NCBI GenBank assembly: GCA_949752745.1
Contig: OX457034.1
Coordinates: 8,544,593 to 8,608,592, forward strand
DNA: 64,000 nucleotides
Direction of reading: 5' to 3'
Source: Protula sp. h YS-2021
Taxonomy: Eukaryota; Annelida; Polychaeta; Sabellida; Serpulidae
Position numbers and translations under genes: made by a program. The notes under the pieces were generated by a model that was given only the letters and a program-made list of their open reading frames with translations, searched no databases and was not told the DNA's origin. Within the stretch, counting starts at the first letter, position 1. Each line of letters opens with the position of its first letter. Shown here in pieces: positions 1 to 14,535 of the stretch.

Positions 1-1029
1 ACTGATGACGTCATTGATGACATCACTTATCATAATATCAAGTCAATATCATTTTAAAACTACTGGGTCAATTTCACTCATCTTTTCAGCAAATTTGCTC
101 AGCATGACTTCGTCTTTTCGCCTCCTCCTTAGCGTAGATAAATTAAACCTTGCCTAAAATATAACTACATAAGTTTTACATAAATTTGAATACGCATACT
201 TTTTTAAACAAACATATACGTGTATATTACAAGTGTATATATGCATATGTTTATATATGTATGCATATATGTGTACATTTGTATGTGGATATACTTGTTA
301 TACTTGTTAAACTTGTTCTAAGCAAACATATATGTAAGCATATATATGTACACATATGTGTACATATGTACAACTTAACTAATTACATTCAGCAAAAAAA
401 AAATAAAGAAAGAAATTAAACTTTTTCAAACAAATTTAACTATATCACATTCAATAAAAGAAATTCAACTTTAAAACAATTAAATAAATTGCTTTTAACA
501 AAAAATATTAATCTTAAAACAAACCTTGCTTGAAATTAAACAACTGAACTAAATTACATTTAATAAAAAAAAACAGTTACAGTACACTTCCCAAAGTATT
601 CGAATTTTAGGTCTGATAACCAAATATCGGAATTCTGTGTCCAGAATATTTGTCTCATAATCTCTAGGCCAGTACGTCTTTACTTCTTAAATTTTTAAGC
701 AGCTACTTGTTACATATACTCCTATTTCTTATATTTCTACGCGGTTAGTGTTCATGAACCTCTTTACTTCTCACATTTACATATAATTACTGACCATGTA
801 CGTCTTTATTTCTTATATTTGCTCGCAGTTGTACCACGGTTATAGGCGTGTTGCATATAAGGCGGGAACCACCTATGTGGGCTTGTTCCGTATAAACCCT
901 AGTACAATGGTTGTGGGCTTGTTGCATATAAGACTGAGTAGAAGCGAATGAAACATGATCAATAAAGGACAGTTAATTTAAGGAAGGCAACATCATTCAT
1001 TCAACATCAACAGGCAACATCATTGATAG

Positions 1030-2930
1030 AAATATACCTGGAAATTCAAAAATATGTTTATATTAACTATAAAATATGCATGACGTGATTCCAAATACGT
1101 TGGAATAAATGATAGAAATATACGTGGGATTCAAAACACATTGGTATAAATGATAAAAATACACGTGGGGATTTAAAATACGTTGCTATATAGATGATAT
1201 CAATAAACGTGGGGATTCAAAATAAGTTGGTATAATTCATACAAATATCCCCGAGGATTCAAAACAAGCTAGTATAAATGACAGAAATATATAAGTGGAG
1301 ATTCTCAATTCGTTTGTATAAATGGTAGAAATATACCTGAGGATCCAAAATACCTTGCATAAATGATAGCAATTTACGTGAGGATTAAAAATACGCTAGG
1401 AATGTTAGAAATTCAAAATTTCCTTGGCATAAATAGCAGAAAAAATATGTGGGGATTCCAAATACGTTGATATAAATGATAGAAATTTAGGTAGGGATAC
1501 AAAATTAATTGGTATAAATGAAAACGTTATGCGTGGACATTCAAAATGTGTTGGGGTAAATGTTAGAAATGTACGTAAAGATTCAAAATGCGTTCATATA
1601 AATGATAGAAATATACATTGGGATTCACAATACATTGATGTAAATAACAGAAATATATGTGAGAATTCAACATATCTTGGTAAATGCTAGATAGGTGTGA
1701 GGGGATTCTAGATAAGTCAGCATAAATAATAAACGTATATGGATTCAAGAAACGTTGATGTAAATGATAGAAAGATACGTATGGATTCAAAATACGTTGG
1801 TATATATCATACAACCATACTTGAGGCATAGTTATCTATATCTATATAGAGGTGTCAATGTACGTTGATATAAATGATAGAAATATACGTGGGATTCAAA
1901 ATATGTTGGTATAAATGCTAGAAATATACGTGGGATTCAAAATATGTTGGTATAAATGATAGAAATATACGTAGGGATTCACAATACGTTAATACAAATG
2001 ATAGAAGTATCCGTGGGGGATCCCCAATATGTTGATATAAATGATAGATATATATGCGGGAATTCCAAAGACGTTAGCATGAAATATACGGGGGTTTCAA
2101 ATATATTGCTATAAATAAATGATAATAATATACTTGGGGATTCACAATACGTTGATATAAATGACTGTAATATACTTGGAGACTCAAAATATGTTTGTAT
2201 AAATATAGAAATATACGTGGAAATTCACAATGCGTTGATATAAATGGGAGAAATGTACGTGAATATTAAAGAAACTTTGATATAATTGATAAGAATATAT
2301 TTGAGAATACAAAATAAATTGGTAGGAATGATAGAAATGCACATGGGAATTCTAAATACGTTGGTATGAATTATAGAAATACTCATAGGGGTTTTGAACA
2401 ACTTGGTATAATTTATAGAAATATACATGATTATTAAAAATGATAGAAAGGATAGAAATATAATTGGGGATTCACAAAACGTTTGCATAAATGATAGAAA
2501 TACACGTTGGGATTCACAATACGTTGATGCAAATTATATTAATATTCGTTGAGATTCAAGATATGTTTGCACAAATGATAGAAATAGACGTTTTGTAATT
2601 CACAACACCTTGAAATAAATGAAAAATATATATGTCGAATTCAAAATTCGTTAGTATAAATATAGAAATTTACGTAGGGATTCACAATACGTGAATTTAA
2701 ATGATACAGCTGACAATTCTAGATGAGTCGATATAATTGATAGAAATATACGCTGGTATTCAGAATAAGTTTGTATAAATCCCCAAAAATAAACTCGAGA
2801 ATTCCAAATACGTTGGTATAAATGACTGAATAAAACATGTTCTTCCCAAAAACTTTCGGATAAATGATGGGAATTTACGTCTATATTCAACAAAAGGTTG
2901 GTGTAAACGATAGCAATATACGTCGAGATT
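1030..2930 (+). repeat. Left-arm tandem array of the fold-back element (~44-bp unit)
   Basis: About 40 diverged copies of a unit containing ATAAATGATAGAAATATACG followed by a GGGGATTCAAAATACGTTGG-like segment. Copies differ at many positions and carry small indels, so the array is old. All short ORFs here are translations of the repeat and are not genes. Confidence 0.85.
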
Positions 2931-2939
2931 CCAAATATA

Positions 2940-3215
2940 TGGCTGATACATAACACCACTGGAAGTGCCAATAACCATAACAGGAAGTGACAATAACCAC
3001 AGCCGAAAGTTGTAAAGTGAGCGGTAATAAGTCCTACCACATGATGATGTAACTTCCAGCGGGCGATAATAGGCGCACATGACGCCGTCATGCCGAGAAT
3101 TAACAGGAGTTTTTACCAAGCATGTGTTTACAAACGTAAGTTCAATGTAACTTGTATATTTTTTTCTTAAAATGATTTAGTTAAGTTCAATCGTTTGTAA
3201 CGTTATAATGGCCAC
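2940..3215. other. Unique core (loop) of the fold-back element
   Basis: Non-repeated sequence between the two arrays, more GC-rich than the arms, with short TCATGCCG, GGAAGTG and ACCAAGC patches. No conserved ORF is visible. It would be the loop of the hairpin if the arms paired. Confidence 0.6.
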
Positions 3216-3219
3216 AACT

Positions 3220-4800
3220 CATGAGACCTTTTTACTATCAGTTATACCTACGCATTTTGAATACACATGTTTATTTCTTTCATTTATGTCAACGCATTGT
3301 GTATCCCCTCCCACGTTTCTATCATTTATACATACGTATTTCGATTCCCCGCGTGTATTTCTGTCATTTATTCCAACGTATTCTAAATCCTCACGTATAT
3401 TTTATTTCATTTAAACTAATGTATTTTGAATCCCCAAGCAAATTTCTAAAATTTATACCAATGTATTTGGAATCTCCATGTATATTTATATCATTGGTAT
3501 CATTTTTACCAACGTGTTTAGAACAACCATGTATATTTCAATCACTTATACCAATGTATCTTGAATCCCCGCGTATATTTGTATGACTAATACCAATTTA
3601 TTTTGAATCCATACATATCATTTTATACATTTATATACATATCTATCATTTATATCAACGTATTTTGAATTTCCACATATATTTCTTTCATTAATATCAC
3701 CGTGTAGTGAAACCAACAACGTATATTTCATTCATTTATAACAACGTTTCTTGGATTCCAATGTATTTCTAACATTTATACCAAGGTATTTGAAACCCAC
3801 ATAGTTTTCTATAATTCATGCCAACTTATTTTGAATTCCCACACATATTTCTATCATTCATACCAACTCATTTTGTATTCCCACGTATATTTATATCATT
3901 TATATCAACGTACGTTGACTCCTCAGGTGTAGTTGCATGATATGTATCAACTGATTTTGAATCCACACGTATCTTTCTATGATTTACACCAACGTATCTT
4001 GAATCACCACGTATATTTGTATCACTGATACTAATCTTGAATTTCGTCGTATATTTCATTCATTTATACGAACATATTTTAAATCTCGCGTATATTTCTG
4101 TTATTTATGTTAACGCACTGTGAATCGCAACGTATATTTCTATCATTTACATGAACGTATCTTGAATTGTCACATATATATTTCTAACATTTATCGAAAC
4201 ATATTTTCAATCCTTACGTACATTTCTATAATTTATTCCAACATATTTTGAATATCTATGTATATTTCTTTCGTTTATACAAATTAATTTTGAATCCCAA
4301 TGTGAATTTCTCTCATTTATATCAACGTATCGTATTTAGAATCCCCACGTATTGTTACTGCTATTTATACCAAGCAATTTTGAATCCCGAAGTATATTTC
4401 TAACATTTATCTCAACGTATTTTCAATTTTCACGTATATTTCTATCATTTATACCAAGGTATTTTGAATCCTCAGGTTTATTTCTACCGATCATACCAAC
4501 CTATTTCAAATGTCAAATGTGTATATTTCTATAATTTTTACTAACTTCTTTTAATTCCTCTCGGATATTTGTATGATTTATACCAACTTATTTTGAATCA
4601 GCACGTATATTTCTATCACATAAATCAACGTATTTTGAATCCTCACGTGTATTTCTGTTATTTATACCAATGTATTTTGAACCCCACGTATATTTCTGTC
4701 ATTTATACCAACGTATTTGGAATCGTCATGCATATTTCTATCATTACCATACCAACATATTTTTGAATTTCCAGGTATATTTCTGTCATTTATACCAACG
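3220..4800 (-). repeat. Right-arm tandem array of the fold-back element (inverted ~44-bp units)
   Basis: About 35 copies of the reverse complement of the left-arm unit, recognisable by CGTATATTTCTATCATTTAT and TATTTTGAATCCCCA. Beyond it, 4800-5334 mirrors 656-1030 base for base with moderate divergence. Confidence 0.85.
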
Positions 4801-5331
4801 TTAAATGTTGTTGGCTGTTGATGTTGAATGATGTTGCCTTCCTTAAATAAACTATCCTTGATCATGTTTCATTCGCTTCTACTCAGTCTTATATGCAAGA
4901 AGCCCACAACCATGATACTAAGGTTTATATGAAACAAACCCGCATAGGTGGTTCTCGCCTTATATGTAACAAGACCATAACCGTGGTACAACTGCGAGCA
5001 AATATAAGAAGCAAAACGTACATGATCAGTAATTATGTGTAAATATGAGAAGTAAAGAGGTTCAGGACCAGTAACCGCGTAGAAATATAAGAAATAGGAC
5101 CTAATATAACAAGTGTGTACAAATAAAAAAATATGAGAAGTAGGAAAATATATAACAACTGCGTACAAATATAAAAAGTAAAGACGTGACCATGACCAGT
5201 AACTTGTGTAAATATTAAGAAGTAAAAAGGTACATGACCAGTAACCGCGTAAAAATACAGGAAGCAACGACTTACCTAACCAGCAACTGCATAGAAATGT
5301 AATAAGTAACGACGTACATGACCAGAGGTTA

Positions 5332-6326
<995 letters not shown>

Positions 6327-6334
6327 TTGTTAAA

Positions 6335-7201
6335 ATCTACATAATGGTTTTTAAGTGATGCTCGATTAAACTTTTGATAAATGACGTTATCAGTGGAGTC
6401 ATCATTAAAATTTGTCAAGCCTACTAAATTCTATGTTAAAAATGATTGAAATCCGTCAAGTAGTTTTAAAGTGATGCTCGTTTGAAATTGATGACTAACG
6501 CCAGAGATAAACTTAAAGTCATACCTAATACAATGCTTGAAAAATGGTTAAAATTGGTTAAGTAGTTCTGAAGTGATGCAGGTTTGAAAGTTTGATAAAT
6601 GACATCATCAATGACGCCATCAGTGACGTCCGTAGGTGCCTGGATGTAATGACGAAAGTGTATGTGTACGTGTCTCGATCGAGTATCAATCCAGTGTCCT
6701 TGAATCACGTCAAGGTCTCACCAACAATGCAACGCGCCATTGTTTTCATATCATTTTCATAAACTGTTTTCATATCATTTCCGGAACCTGTTTCAATACA
6801 ATTTCCAGAAACTGTTTTCAAACAAGTATTATGAATGTGTTGGGGTTCCGAGCGTACGTCCAGTTTCCCCAAAGGGGCTTTAGACATTGATGACATCACA
6901 CTGAGCGATAACAGGTCACATGATTACGTCACATCCTATGAGCGATAAGATTTTTCTATCTTTTTCTACGAACAGCATCCATAACCCCTATTCATACACT
7001 GCTGACAAATGATAAAATGAATGAAAGACCACCCGCAGAACTACGCTAAACTGGAAAAAATAACAGAATTAAAATAATAGATAATAATGCTATAAATAAC
7101 ATAAATGATAAAATGGATTTTGAAAAGGCTTATAAAAATGGTGACGTATTTCTTGCTTTGTTCAAAAGTTAAAATTTGAATTATATCTTATTTTTTCAAA
7201 G
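6335..7201. other. Outer right arm of the fold-back element, then intron of the monooxygenase gene
   Basis: Bases 6335-6624 hold three diverged tandem blocks (with AAGTGATGC...TTTGATAAATGACATCATC) that pair with the window start. From 6625 to 7201 I see no exon. The stretch ends in the polypyrimidine-like 3' splice site TTATTTTTTCAAAG just before base 7202. Confidence 0.5.
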
Positions 7202-10035
7202 GAAGAACTATGCTTGTGCAGTTAATAAGAGACGGTAGGGTCATACAGACGCTAATAAACGAACACAATTATGACTACAACGACCCGAGAGCCAAGAAGT
7301 AAGTTACAACAATAAAAGTTACTAGAATATGAAGAAACGAAAACTCTGGTGTGACGAAACTGATTTAATTTATTTATTGCAGGTTCAGACCCCCCGTAAA
7401 GGTGATGCCAGGAGATGAAATCTTTGTCAACTGCACATTTGATACGTCAAGCAGCGACGAATTTACGTTCTTCGGTAGCTAATAATTGCAATCATCTACC
7501 TCTATAAATTAGTAGCTATTAGTTTCAATTATGCAACTCTATAATTCAGCAGCTATTAATTGCAATCATACAGCTCTATTATTCAGTAGCTATTAATTCC
7601 AATCATACAGGTCTATAATTTATAATTGTTATTATACGATTATATAATTCGATAAACACATGTCACAATCCTATTATGACGGAACGCCGAAAATACCATG
7701 AATTTCTCCACTTCCTCATTCATTATTATTTGGCTAGGCGAGGCAACTAGTGATGAAATGTGTCTAGCCTTCATACAGTACTATCCAAAAAGAGCAAATG
7801 CCACTTACTGCTGGGGATATGAGAGCAAAGAGAGCAATATCGGCACGTGTGGATTTACGGTAAAAGATCACTCAGACTTCCAGGAATTTCCTGTATATAG
7901 AACCATAAGAACATCATTCTAGCTATCTATCTACCTATTCATCTATCACTCATTCTATCTCTCTATCTCTCTATCTATCCATCTATCTATCAATCAATCT
8001 ATCTATCTATCTGTTTATATCTATCCCCCCGAGCCCCATATCTAATAAAAAATTCCTTCCATCCTTCCCTCTCTTTCTGTGTCTCTCTTTCTCCCATCTT
8101 TCTCCCATTCTCTCTTTCTCATATTCTCTCTCCACTTCCCTTTCTCAAACGCTCTCTCCCTCTCTCTGTCTCTCACTCTCTCTTTCTATATCTCCTCTAT
8201 CTCCTTTCCCTCCCTCTCCCTCCTTCTCCCTCTCTCTCTCTCTCTGTCTCTGTTTCACACACGCGCACAATATCTCTCACTACAATTTGTGTGTTGCAGT
8301 ACGGCGAAGCAGCACTCTCCCCTTGTTACGCTGAATACGGTGACTTCGTAAACCGGGACGAGAGCTATGAACAGCTGTACGATGAAATGAGCGGCTTCTT
8401 CGAATCCCTAAAGGAGGTACTGTATAATAATTCTAAAATATCCCTTGAAGAAATTCTTATGTGTGGAGCCCGATAATATGGTCAAAATTGCTCTTTAACA
8501 CTTTCCGAGCTGCGCAGTTCCCGTGAACTCTCACCCTGAAAATGAAGGTTGCGATCGTGAACTGACTCTTTTCGAAGTCAAAAATCTAAAGATAAAATTC
8601 AAACCCGTATATCCCGAATGATTTCCGAGATGCAAGTTGTGTGACCTATGACCTTGAAATTCAAAGTCACGAATCACATCATCTCAGTTACCCTGGTTCG
8701 TACAGGTGTTAGATTCCAGAAATTAGACAGCCCTATATTCTAAATTGCGGAGGTCAGACCTTTTATGATCAAATATACAAAGTTACCCTTCGTGAATCGA
8801 GGTGGAAGTGGAGAGTGAAGAGATATGACTGCAAAGTTCTTCTATCCCATGTGGAAAACGGTGTGATGACTTGTACTGCTGTTTATTGGGCTCGACAAAA
8901 AGCTTTGTTAGCTGTCTTACAACTTTAGAGAGAAACCGATTTGTCTATGCGGGCAGATTTTCTATTCACATTGACCTAGATCCAAAACTGAAGATCAACA
9001 ATCTTCTAGATATTTTCAGTTCCGGCCACCCGGCGCACGTGTAATCAGTTTTCATTCTAATAGCTCAAAGTAGCTTAACAGAAACTGTAATTTGCAGAAT
9101 AGAAAGAAATAAGACAGAGAGAGAGAAAAAAGAGGCAGCTCAGCCTAATTGAAATGGCAGTTTTCCAACTGGGTGAAACACACGATTTCAATGTCAATGA
9201 TTTTCAGTGTTTGAGTAGAATGCTGCCATCCGGTCATGTGGGGAGGAAACGGCGGAAGTTCTCACTGTTTTTATTTGATTTTATTATACAGGAATACGTT
9301 GACTTTTTGTAAGCAGAGTTACTTGTTAACACCTTTATTTTTGTATTTGCTGAATTTTAAATAAATAGAAGTGTGACTTGACTGGTCGGACATGCATGGA
9401 TGGTTGTCAAGAGGTCATCGCCGAAATCAAAGAACACAGCTGCTTTGATGATAGTGTGGACGGCTGGACCAAAGCCGTCCTGTTGCCTTTTGAACCTAAT
9501 AGATCCCAAAAATCTGAAGATACACCTCATGTAGACGCAAAGTAAGTTTGTTTATTTTCTGTTCTGCGCTAAAACCCTGTGGTCCTGCAATGACCGAGGT
9601 TGGGTTTTTCGAATGGGAAGGGGAGGAAAGAGAAGGGGAGGTTGGGTGGAGAGAGGGTTATTCTGAATTATTCTTACAATTTACGTCTCAAAAATGTTTG
9701 AAGTAAAAATTTAATCTTTGCATGGATGTTGTGAAAGTTAACCAACTATTGGTGAAAAAACGTAGCGTCTAAAAGAGTTAATAATACGGATTTTAAAAAA
9801 AAATAGATTATTTATCCAAACTAGATTATTCATCCAAGCCTTTGCGTCGTGTAACGAACGTCACGACAATGATGCACGCGATGACAACAAAGTCGATGAC
9901 GAAAGAGACGACCATGACCATGACAATGACGTCGATGGTTGCGTTTTCGACCCCCCAGAACCTGGCTCCGCGAACACAGTGGCTGTTAGTGTGTACACTG
10001 TTATGTGCACACTATCGTTTTCAATAGTCTTTTAA
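7202..10035 (+). CDS. DBH-like copper monooxygenase (MOXD1 family), C-terminal six exons; 5' part off-window
   Basis: Ascorbate-dependent type II copper monooxygenase related to dopamine beta-hydroxylase and MOXD1, expected in the secretory pathway. Exons: 7202-7298, 7383-7474, 7738-7859, 8300-8416, 9369-9541, 9825-10035; the phases chain without a break for 269 aa. Exon 1 reads GRTMLVQLIRDG with its first Gly split, and exons 2-3 read RPPVKVMPGDEIFVNCTFDT then ATSDEMC; the Met of DEMC is the family's CuM ligand position. NCT and NAT are N-glycosylation sequons. The last exon has a very Asp/His-rich stretch, then a hydrophobic C-terminus (about 20 residues), suggesting a membrane or GPI anchor as in MOXD1. 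The His copper ligands and N-terminus must lie left of the window. Exons 5 and 6 rest on phase and family-like Cys spacing and are less certain. An alternative 3' splice site at 9806 would add 18 nt in frame. Confidence 0.82.
7921..8275 (+). repeat. Pyrimidine-rich microsatellite (TATC then TCTC) in monooxygenase intron 3
   Basis: TATC repeats grade into TCTC/CCTC repeats that lead up to the 3' splice site TGTGTTGCAG at 8299. The tract acts as an extended polypyrimidine tract before exon 4. Confidence 0.85.
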
Positions 10036-10195
10036 TGACTTTGACAATTATCGCCCCCTCCCTTTCTTTTCTAGCACTGTACTTTGAAATTACTTTTTCT
10101 GGGGAAAATGCCTTATTACTGCATATTTTAGTAAGTAATGAAATGATTGGAACATGCGCAGTGACAGTGAAGTTGCGAATTGTTATATCCTTTAA

Positions 10196-10201
10196 AATAA
10201 A
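10196..10201 (+). terminator. Candidate poly(A) signal of the monooxygenase gene
   Basis: AATAAA 161 nt after the stop codon at 10033-10035, in AT-rich sequence. It is the first canonical signal downstream. Confidence 0.4.
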
Positions 10202-11028
10202 TGGGATCGAATTGAACTGCCAGAGCAAAATCATTTACTTGATTTACATCAAATCTATCAAAACAAATTGAATATGTCATACGTATAACAGATTAGTTAG
10301 TGGTATCTTGAAATATTCAGTAATATCATTGCTGTTAATATTTTTGAATTTATGCTAGTTTATGCTCTTGTCTGATCTGAACCTCAGCAAATCCTCGGTG
10401 TGAAAAGCATACATTCAGGACTTACTAATTCAGTATGACTACGTTACTCCTGAGAAGATCCACTGACTAATTCAGTGTGACTAAGCTAGTGTTGAGCAAA
10501 GCCGCAGAATGAAATAACTGATACAGATAATTGATACCGAAATTTAAAAAATGTGTTTACAAGCTTAATTGATTTATGCTGGTGAATTGTTGTTATAAAA
10601 TGAATGAATGTAAAATGATAGGATTGATTAAAATCATTGTTGTCAATAAGCAGTAGTATAACATGTATGTTATATTGTATGTAATAACAGAGAGTTCAGC
10701 ACACTTCGAACGAGAAGCGTCTTTAAATAGCGGAAAATTGAGAGTACATAGTTTGAAAATCAGACGTTGTTTTCAATCAGAAGGTGTCTTATGAATGACA
10801 TTATTAACCAAGGGTGGTTGTTTTACAAATCAAGACTTGTTCAGACGTCTCTATTATGTATATGAATGTAAGTACATAGCTTCAATTCTTGACTTCTGCG
10901 TGTGGGCTTCATATGCTCAACAGAACCATTTTTATTTACTTCGTTCTGTATAAAATTGAATTTTACTGTATCGGAGAGCTATAAATGAGATTTTATAATA
11001 TAAGTTTAAGTAAGGAAAGATGATACTA
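10202..11028. other. Intergenic, no feature recognised
   Basis: AT-rich sequence past the monooxygenase 3' end. A short approximate duplication (GACTTACTAATTCAGTATGACTA-like) near 10420-10485 is the only structure I noticed. Confidence 0.4.
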
Positions 11029-11250
11029 CAGTAAAACCTTCGCATACGCAACCGCTTTGGGACCGGCATAAATGTTCATTCTCGAAGGAACAACATCTAA
11101 TAGTGGAATACTATATATGGAACATCAAAAATGGTAAATGATGGCCGTAATAGTTAGAAATAGGACTAAAACTCATGTTTGTCTATTAGAGGCTGTATCT
11201 TCACGAGAGTTGTTCCTTCATGAGAGGTGTCCCAGATGAAGTTCTTACTG
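11029..11250. mobile_element. 222-bp MITE with TA target duplication (Tc1/mariner or pogo-like)
   Basis: Starts CAGTAAAACCTTCGC and ends GAAGTTCTTACTG, so the terminal inverted repeats begin CAGTAA. TA dinucleotides flank both ends (11027-11028 and 11251-11252). Inside, the two sides share inverted TGGGAC and GAAGGAACAAC blocks. TA duplication and CAGT ends fit pogo/Tigger-derived MITEs. No ORF. Confidence 0.65.
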
Positions 11251-11410
11251 TAATCAAATGAAAAGATCGGACAAGAAAACCCATGAGATTCCAAGTATTC
11301 CTAACCCAGTTTTGATGTGTTTTCGGTGAGGTGAAACTGCAAGCCGGAGGGCAGTGTGATGTTAATATCCAAATCATGTATGTGACGGAGGGGAGTAGGG
11401 TGGGGGGGGG

Positions 11411-11660
11411 TGGGGTACTTGGTGTCACATTGTTTACCAAGCGTGTAAAAAAAGCCCAGATAAAGATGGGTAATTTCGAGGTCGGACGCGGTCAGTGAGG
11501 AGTGCCTATTTTCATTCAGGACTCCGCGTTTCTAGAAAATGGAGTATTCTATCAGAACTGTATTCAGTCTTTGGTTAGAAAGAGGGGAGGGTTATTTTTC
11601 AAAAAATTAGCACTCTGCGTTTAGGAATCGTTTTGATAAGTGCTCAAACCTCCCATGTTC
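11411..11660 (+). repeat. Dispersed repeat, copy 1 of a family also present at 62296-62560
   Basis: Shares TTACCAAGCGTGTAAA, GGGTAATTT and GCACTCTGCGTTTAG, in the same order and orientation, with the copy at 62296-62560. Copies are strongly diverged and contain no ORF. Confidence 0.55.
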
Positions 11661-11984
11661 TAAATGCCGATAACCTACCTTATTACCATTGCCATCAATT
11701 TGCGTCAGATTGTTTTTGCTCTTAAGCCATGTTTGATGTAGACATTGGGCACTGATGGATGTTTCCGCTGTTTTCTATTTTTCCATCTTTGTGAGTTTTT
11801 CTGGTGATATTACATGATCAAAGGCTAATGTAGTGAAATGAATCGGCGACTTTATGTATCTATATATTTGTATATATATATTTGTCTTTTCATGTTTACT
11901 GTCGTAATATAAAGAACCAATTTATAGCCTTCACTATATGTGGTTGAGGTCACCTATCCAAGAACTAATGGTGCTGGGCTCTAC

Positions 11985-12215
11985 TAAACTACGTTATAGA
12001 AGGAAACGTCGTTCTAAACCATCGCTGAAAGATCGAACCAGTAGCGAGGGTCAATGGAGCAAAGGTTCTAGGCCATCGCTAGAAGATCGAACCAGTATCA
12101 AGAGTCAATGTCGCAAACGTTTTAAGCGATCGCTAACCAGCTCAGAACACTAGAGAGGGTCCTCGTCGCAAACGTTCTATCCCATCGCTAAAAGCTTAAG
12201 CCAGTAACGAGGGTC
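11985..12215 (+). repeat. Minisatellite, ~55-bp unit, about four copies
   Basis: Units share CGTTCTAAACCATCGCT, AGATCGAACCAGTA and GAGGGTCAATG-like blocks. The short ORF over it is repeat translation. Confidence 0.75.
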
Positions 12216-12714
12216 AAAGCCGTGCTATGTAAACCATTTTCTTTGAAATATAAGACACTAATAACTAATGAATTTGACAACAAAACAACAAAAAGGTGGA
12301 GCAACCACTGCCATCCCTGCGTGATTTTATCCGTCACAATAAACTATGAAATGAAAAATCAACAAACTTCTGTGCAACGAATATTTAATGTCCTTTTTTA
12401 TACTGTCGGTGAGAGAGAGGTGGCGTGAAGGGTCATGAGCATATGTAACTGATTAAAACTAAGCAATGTACTGACATATCAATTGAAATATTCTTACAAA
12501 TTAGTAAGTAAATAAACGGCTTTAACAAATTGATGTTCTTATCATTTCTCATAAAAGGCGTTTTTATTTCACAGCTGACCTCTGGCAAGGTCAATCTCTT
12601 ATGTCTCAGCACACACACACATACACATATACCGACATGTTTTTATATATATTTGTGTAGCTGTGTGCGTCTCTGTGCGCGTGACCCTGTGCCAGTGGTT
12701 GTGTGCCTGCCTGC

Positions 12715-12832
<118 letters not shown>

Positions 12833-12846
12833 TACATGCTATGATT

Positions 12847-13835
12847 ACAACCAGGAACTGTGTGCATTTCCTAAAATGATCAGGCTATGTCTACAATTCC
12901 TGACTCAACTAGGCAATGTGTACATTTCTTTAAAAGACCAGGAAATGTACGCATTGCCTGATTTTGCGGCTAAAAACTTGTAGTCTTTGCCGGAAACGTA
13001 TTTTGTGTGTTAAAGTAAACTCCCATTGATATTTCTTTAAAAATTTTTGTATTATTTTCTCCGATGAAAACAAAATTCCAATAACGCCACAATTTATGAA
13101 CTACCTCTCTGCTTAAGTTTTATGTTTCTGATAGTTTATTAATCAAACATTTGAGCAAAATACTACATGAAATTGGCTCTAAATCTTTGAAAACTTGATT
13201 TCATTTTCTCTAATTAAAACTGTAGTTCAACAGTACAGTTTAACGTTTCTGACCATTTATATTTCACATTTTATAAAACAAACACACTACATGGAATTGC
13301 TCCATAAACTAATTTAAACAATTTACACTATGAACTAAAATGAAACTACAAACAGGTTACACAAACTTCGAAATACACGTAAAATCGCAACTATTTCAAC
13401 TACTCTGAAGTCTACTCCGGTGATAACTAGTTATTGTTTGGGTATGACAAACTGGAATGCCTGGAGATAAGAATAATTGCAATTCAACTGTATAATATTA
13501 ATTGCAATTTTGGTAGTAATTTTCAATTGCAATTTAAAGGTAATTTACAGCAACAAATAAGATGAACATAAGATTACAGGTACAGATTTATCTTCATAGA
13601 GAGTTATCTTCATTGAGATTAACAATGATTAAAGTTGTGATTGAAGCTATGTACTCAATGAACATCTATAAACTTCATCCAAAAAAAAACACCACAAAAT
13701 TGACATTTCAAGCTTCAGGCAAAGACTACAATTTGTACATTTCCTGGTATTTTCTAGGAAATACATACATTGCCTGATTGAGACAAGAATTGTAGACATA
13801 GCCTGATAATTTTAGGAAATCTATTCATTTCCTGG
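12847..13835. mobile_element. ~1-kb fold-back MITE with ~140-bp terminal inverted repeats
   Basis: Bases 12847-12995 and 13706-13835 are reverse complements apart from scattered changes. Both begin ACAACCAGGAA and contain GATCAGGCTATGTCTACAAT-like and CCAGGAAATGTAC blocks. The interior (13000-13700) is AT-rich with no coding signal. Short ATT sequences flank each end and may be a target duplication, which is weak. Confidence 0.75.
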
Positions 13836-14165
13836 TTGTATTTTTCACATCTCATAAGTAACGAAACACATGTAGACTAATAAACACTATTTTTTAACTT
13901 AAATTAAAATAACTAAATTTCGTTACATTACGTTTCATTTGGTCACATTTGATCAGAGTTGTATACCCTTTTCTGTGGACACGCAACAATTTCCTGGGAT
14001 AGGGGGGATAGCTTGGAGATACCTACATAAACAATGGATGGGATAAGCCCACATCCAAAAAATTTAACTAATTTTTTGAATAGCCCCCGTTGTAAGTTCC
14101 TTCCAATATACAGTGCCCCAGAAATGGAACCACCCCAGAAATCGGACCATATTAATTTATTCCCG

Positions 14166-14525
14166 CTGGAGGTCCTACTTCCTACTACCGCTGGGGTCTT
14201 ACTTCTTACTACCGCTGGTGGACCTACTTCTTACTACCGTTGGGGGTCCTACTTCCTACTACCGCTGGTAGACCTACTTTTTACTTCCGGCGGGGGGTCC
14301 TTCTTCTTTCTACCGCTGGTGGTCCTACTTCTTACTACCGCTGGTCGACCTACTTTTTACTACCGCTGGGGGTCTACTTCCTACTACCGCTGGTGGTCCT
14401 GCTTCTTACTGCCGCTGGTGGACCTACTTTTTACTTCCGGCCGGGGGTCCTTCTTCTTACTATCGCTGGGGATCCTACTTCTTACTACCGCTGGGGGTTC
14501 TACTTCCTACTATCGCTGGGGGCAT
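14166..14525 (+). repeat. Minisatellite, ~25-bp unit, about 14 copies
   Basis: Units of the form GTCCTACTTCTTACTACCGC plus TGGGG. Open reading frames of 136 and 180 codons run through it only because the unit lacks stops, so I do not call a gene. Confidence 0.9.
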
Positions 14526-14535
14526 TTTACGTACT

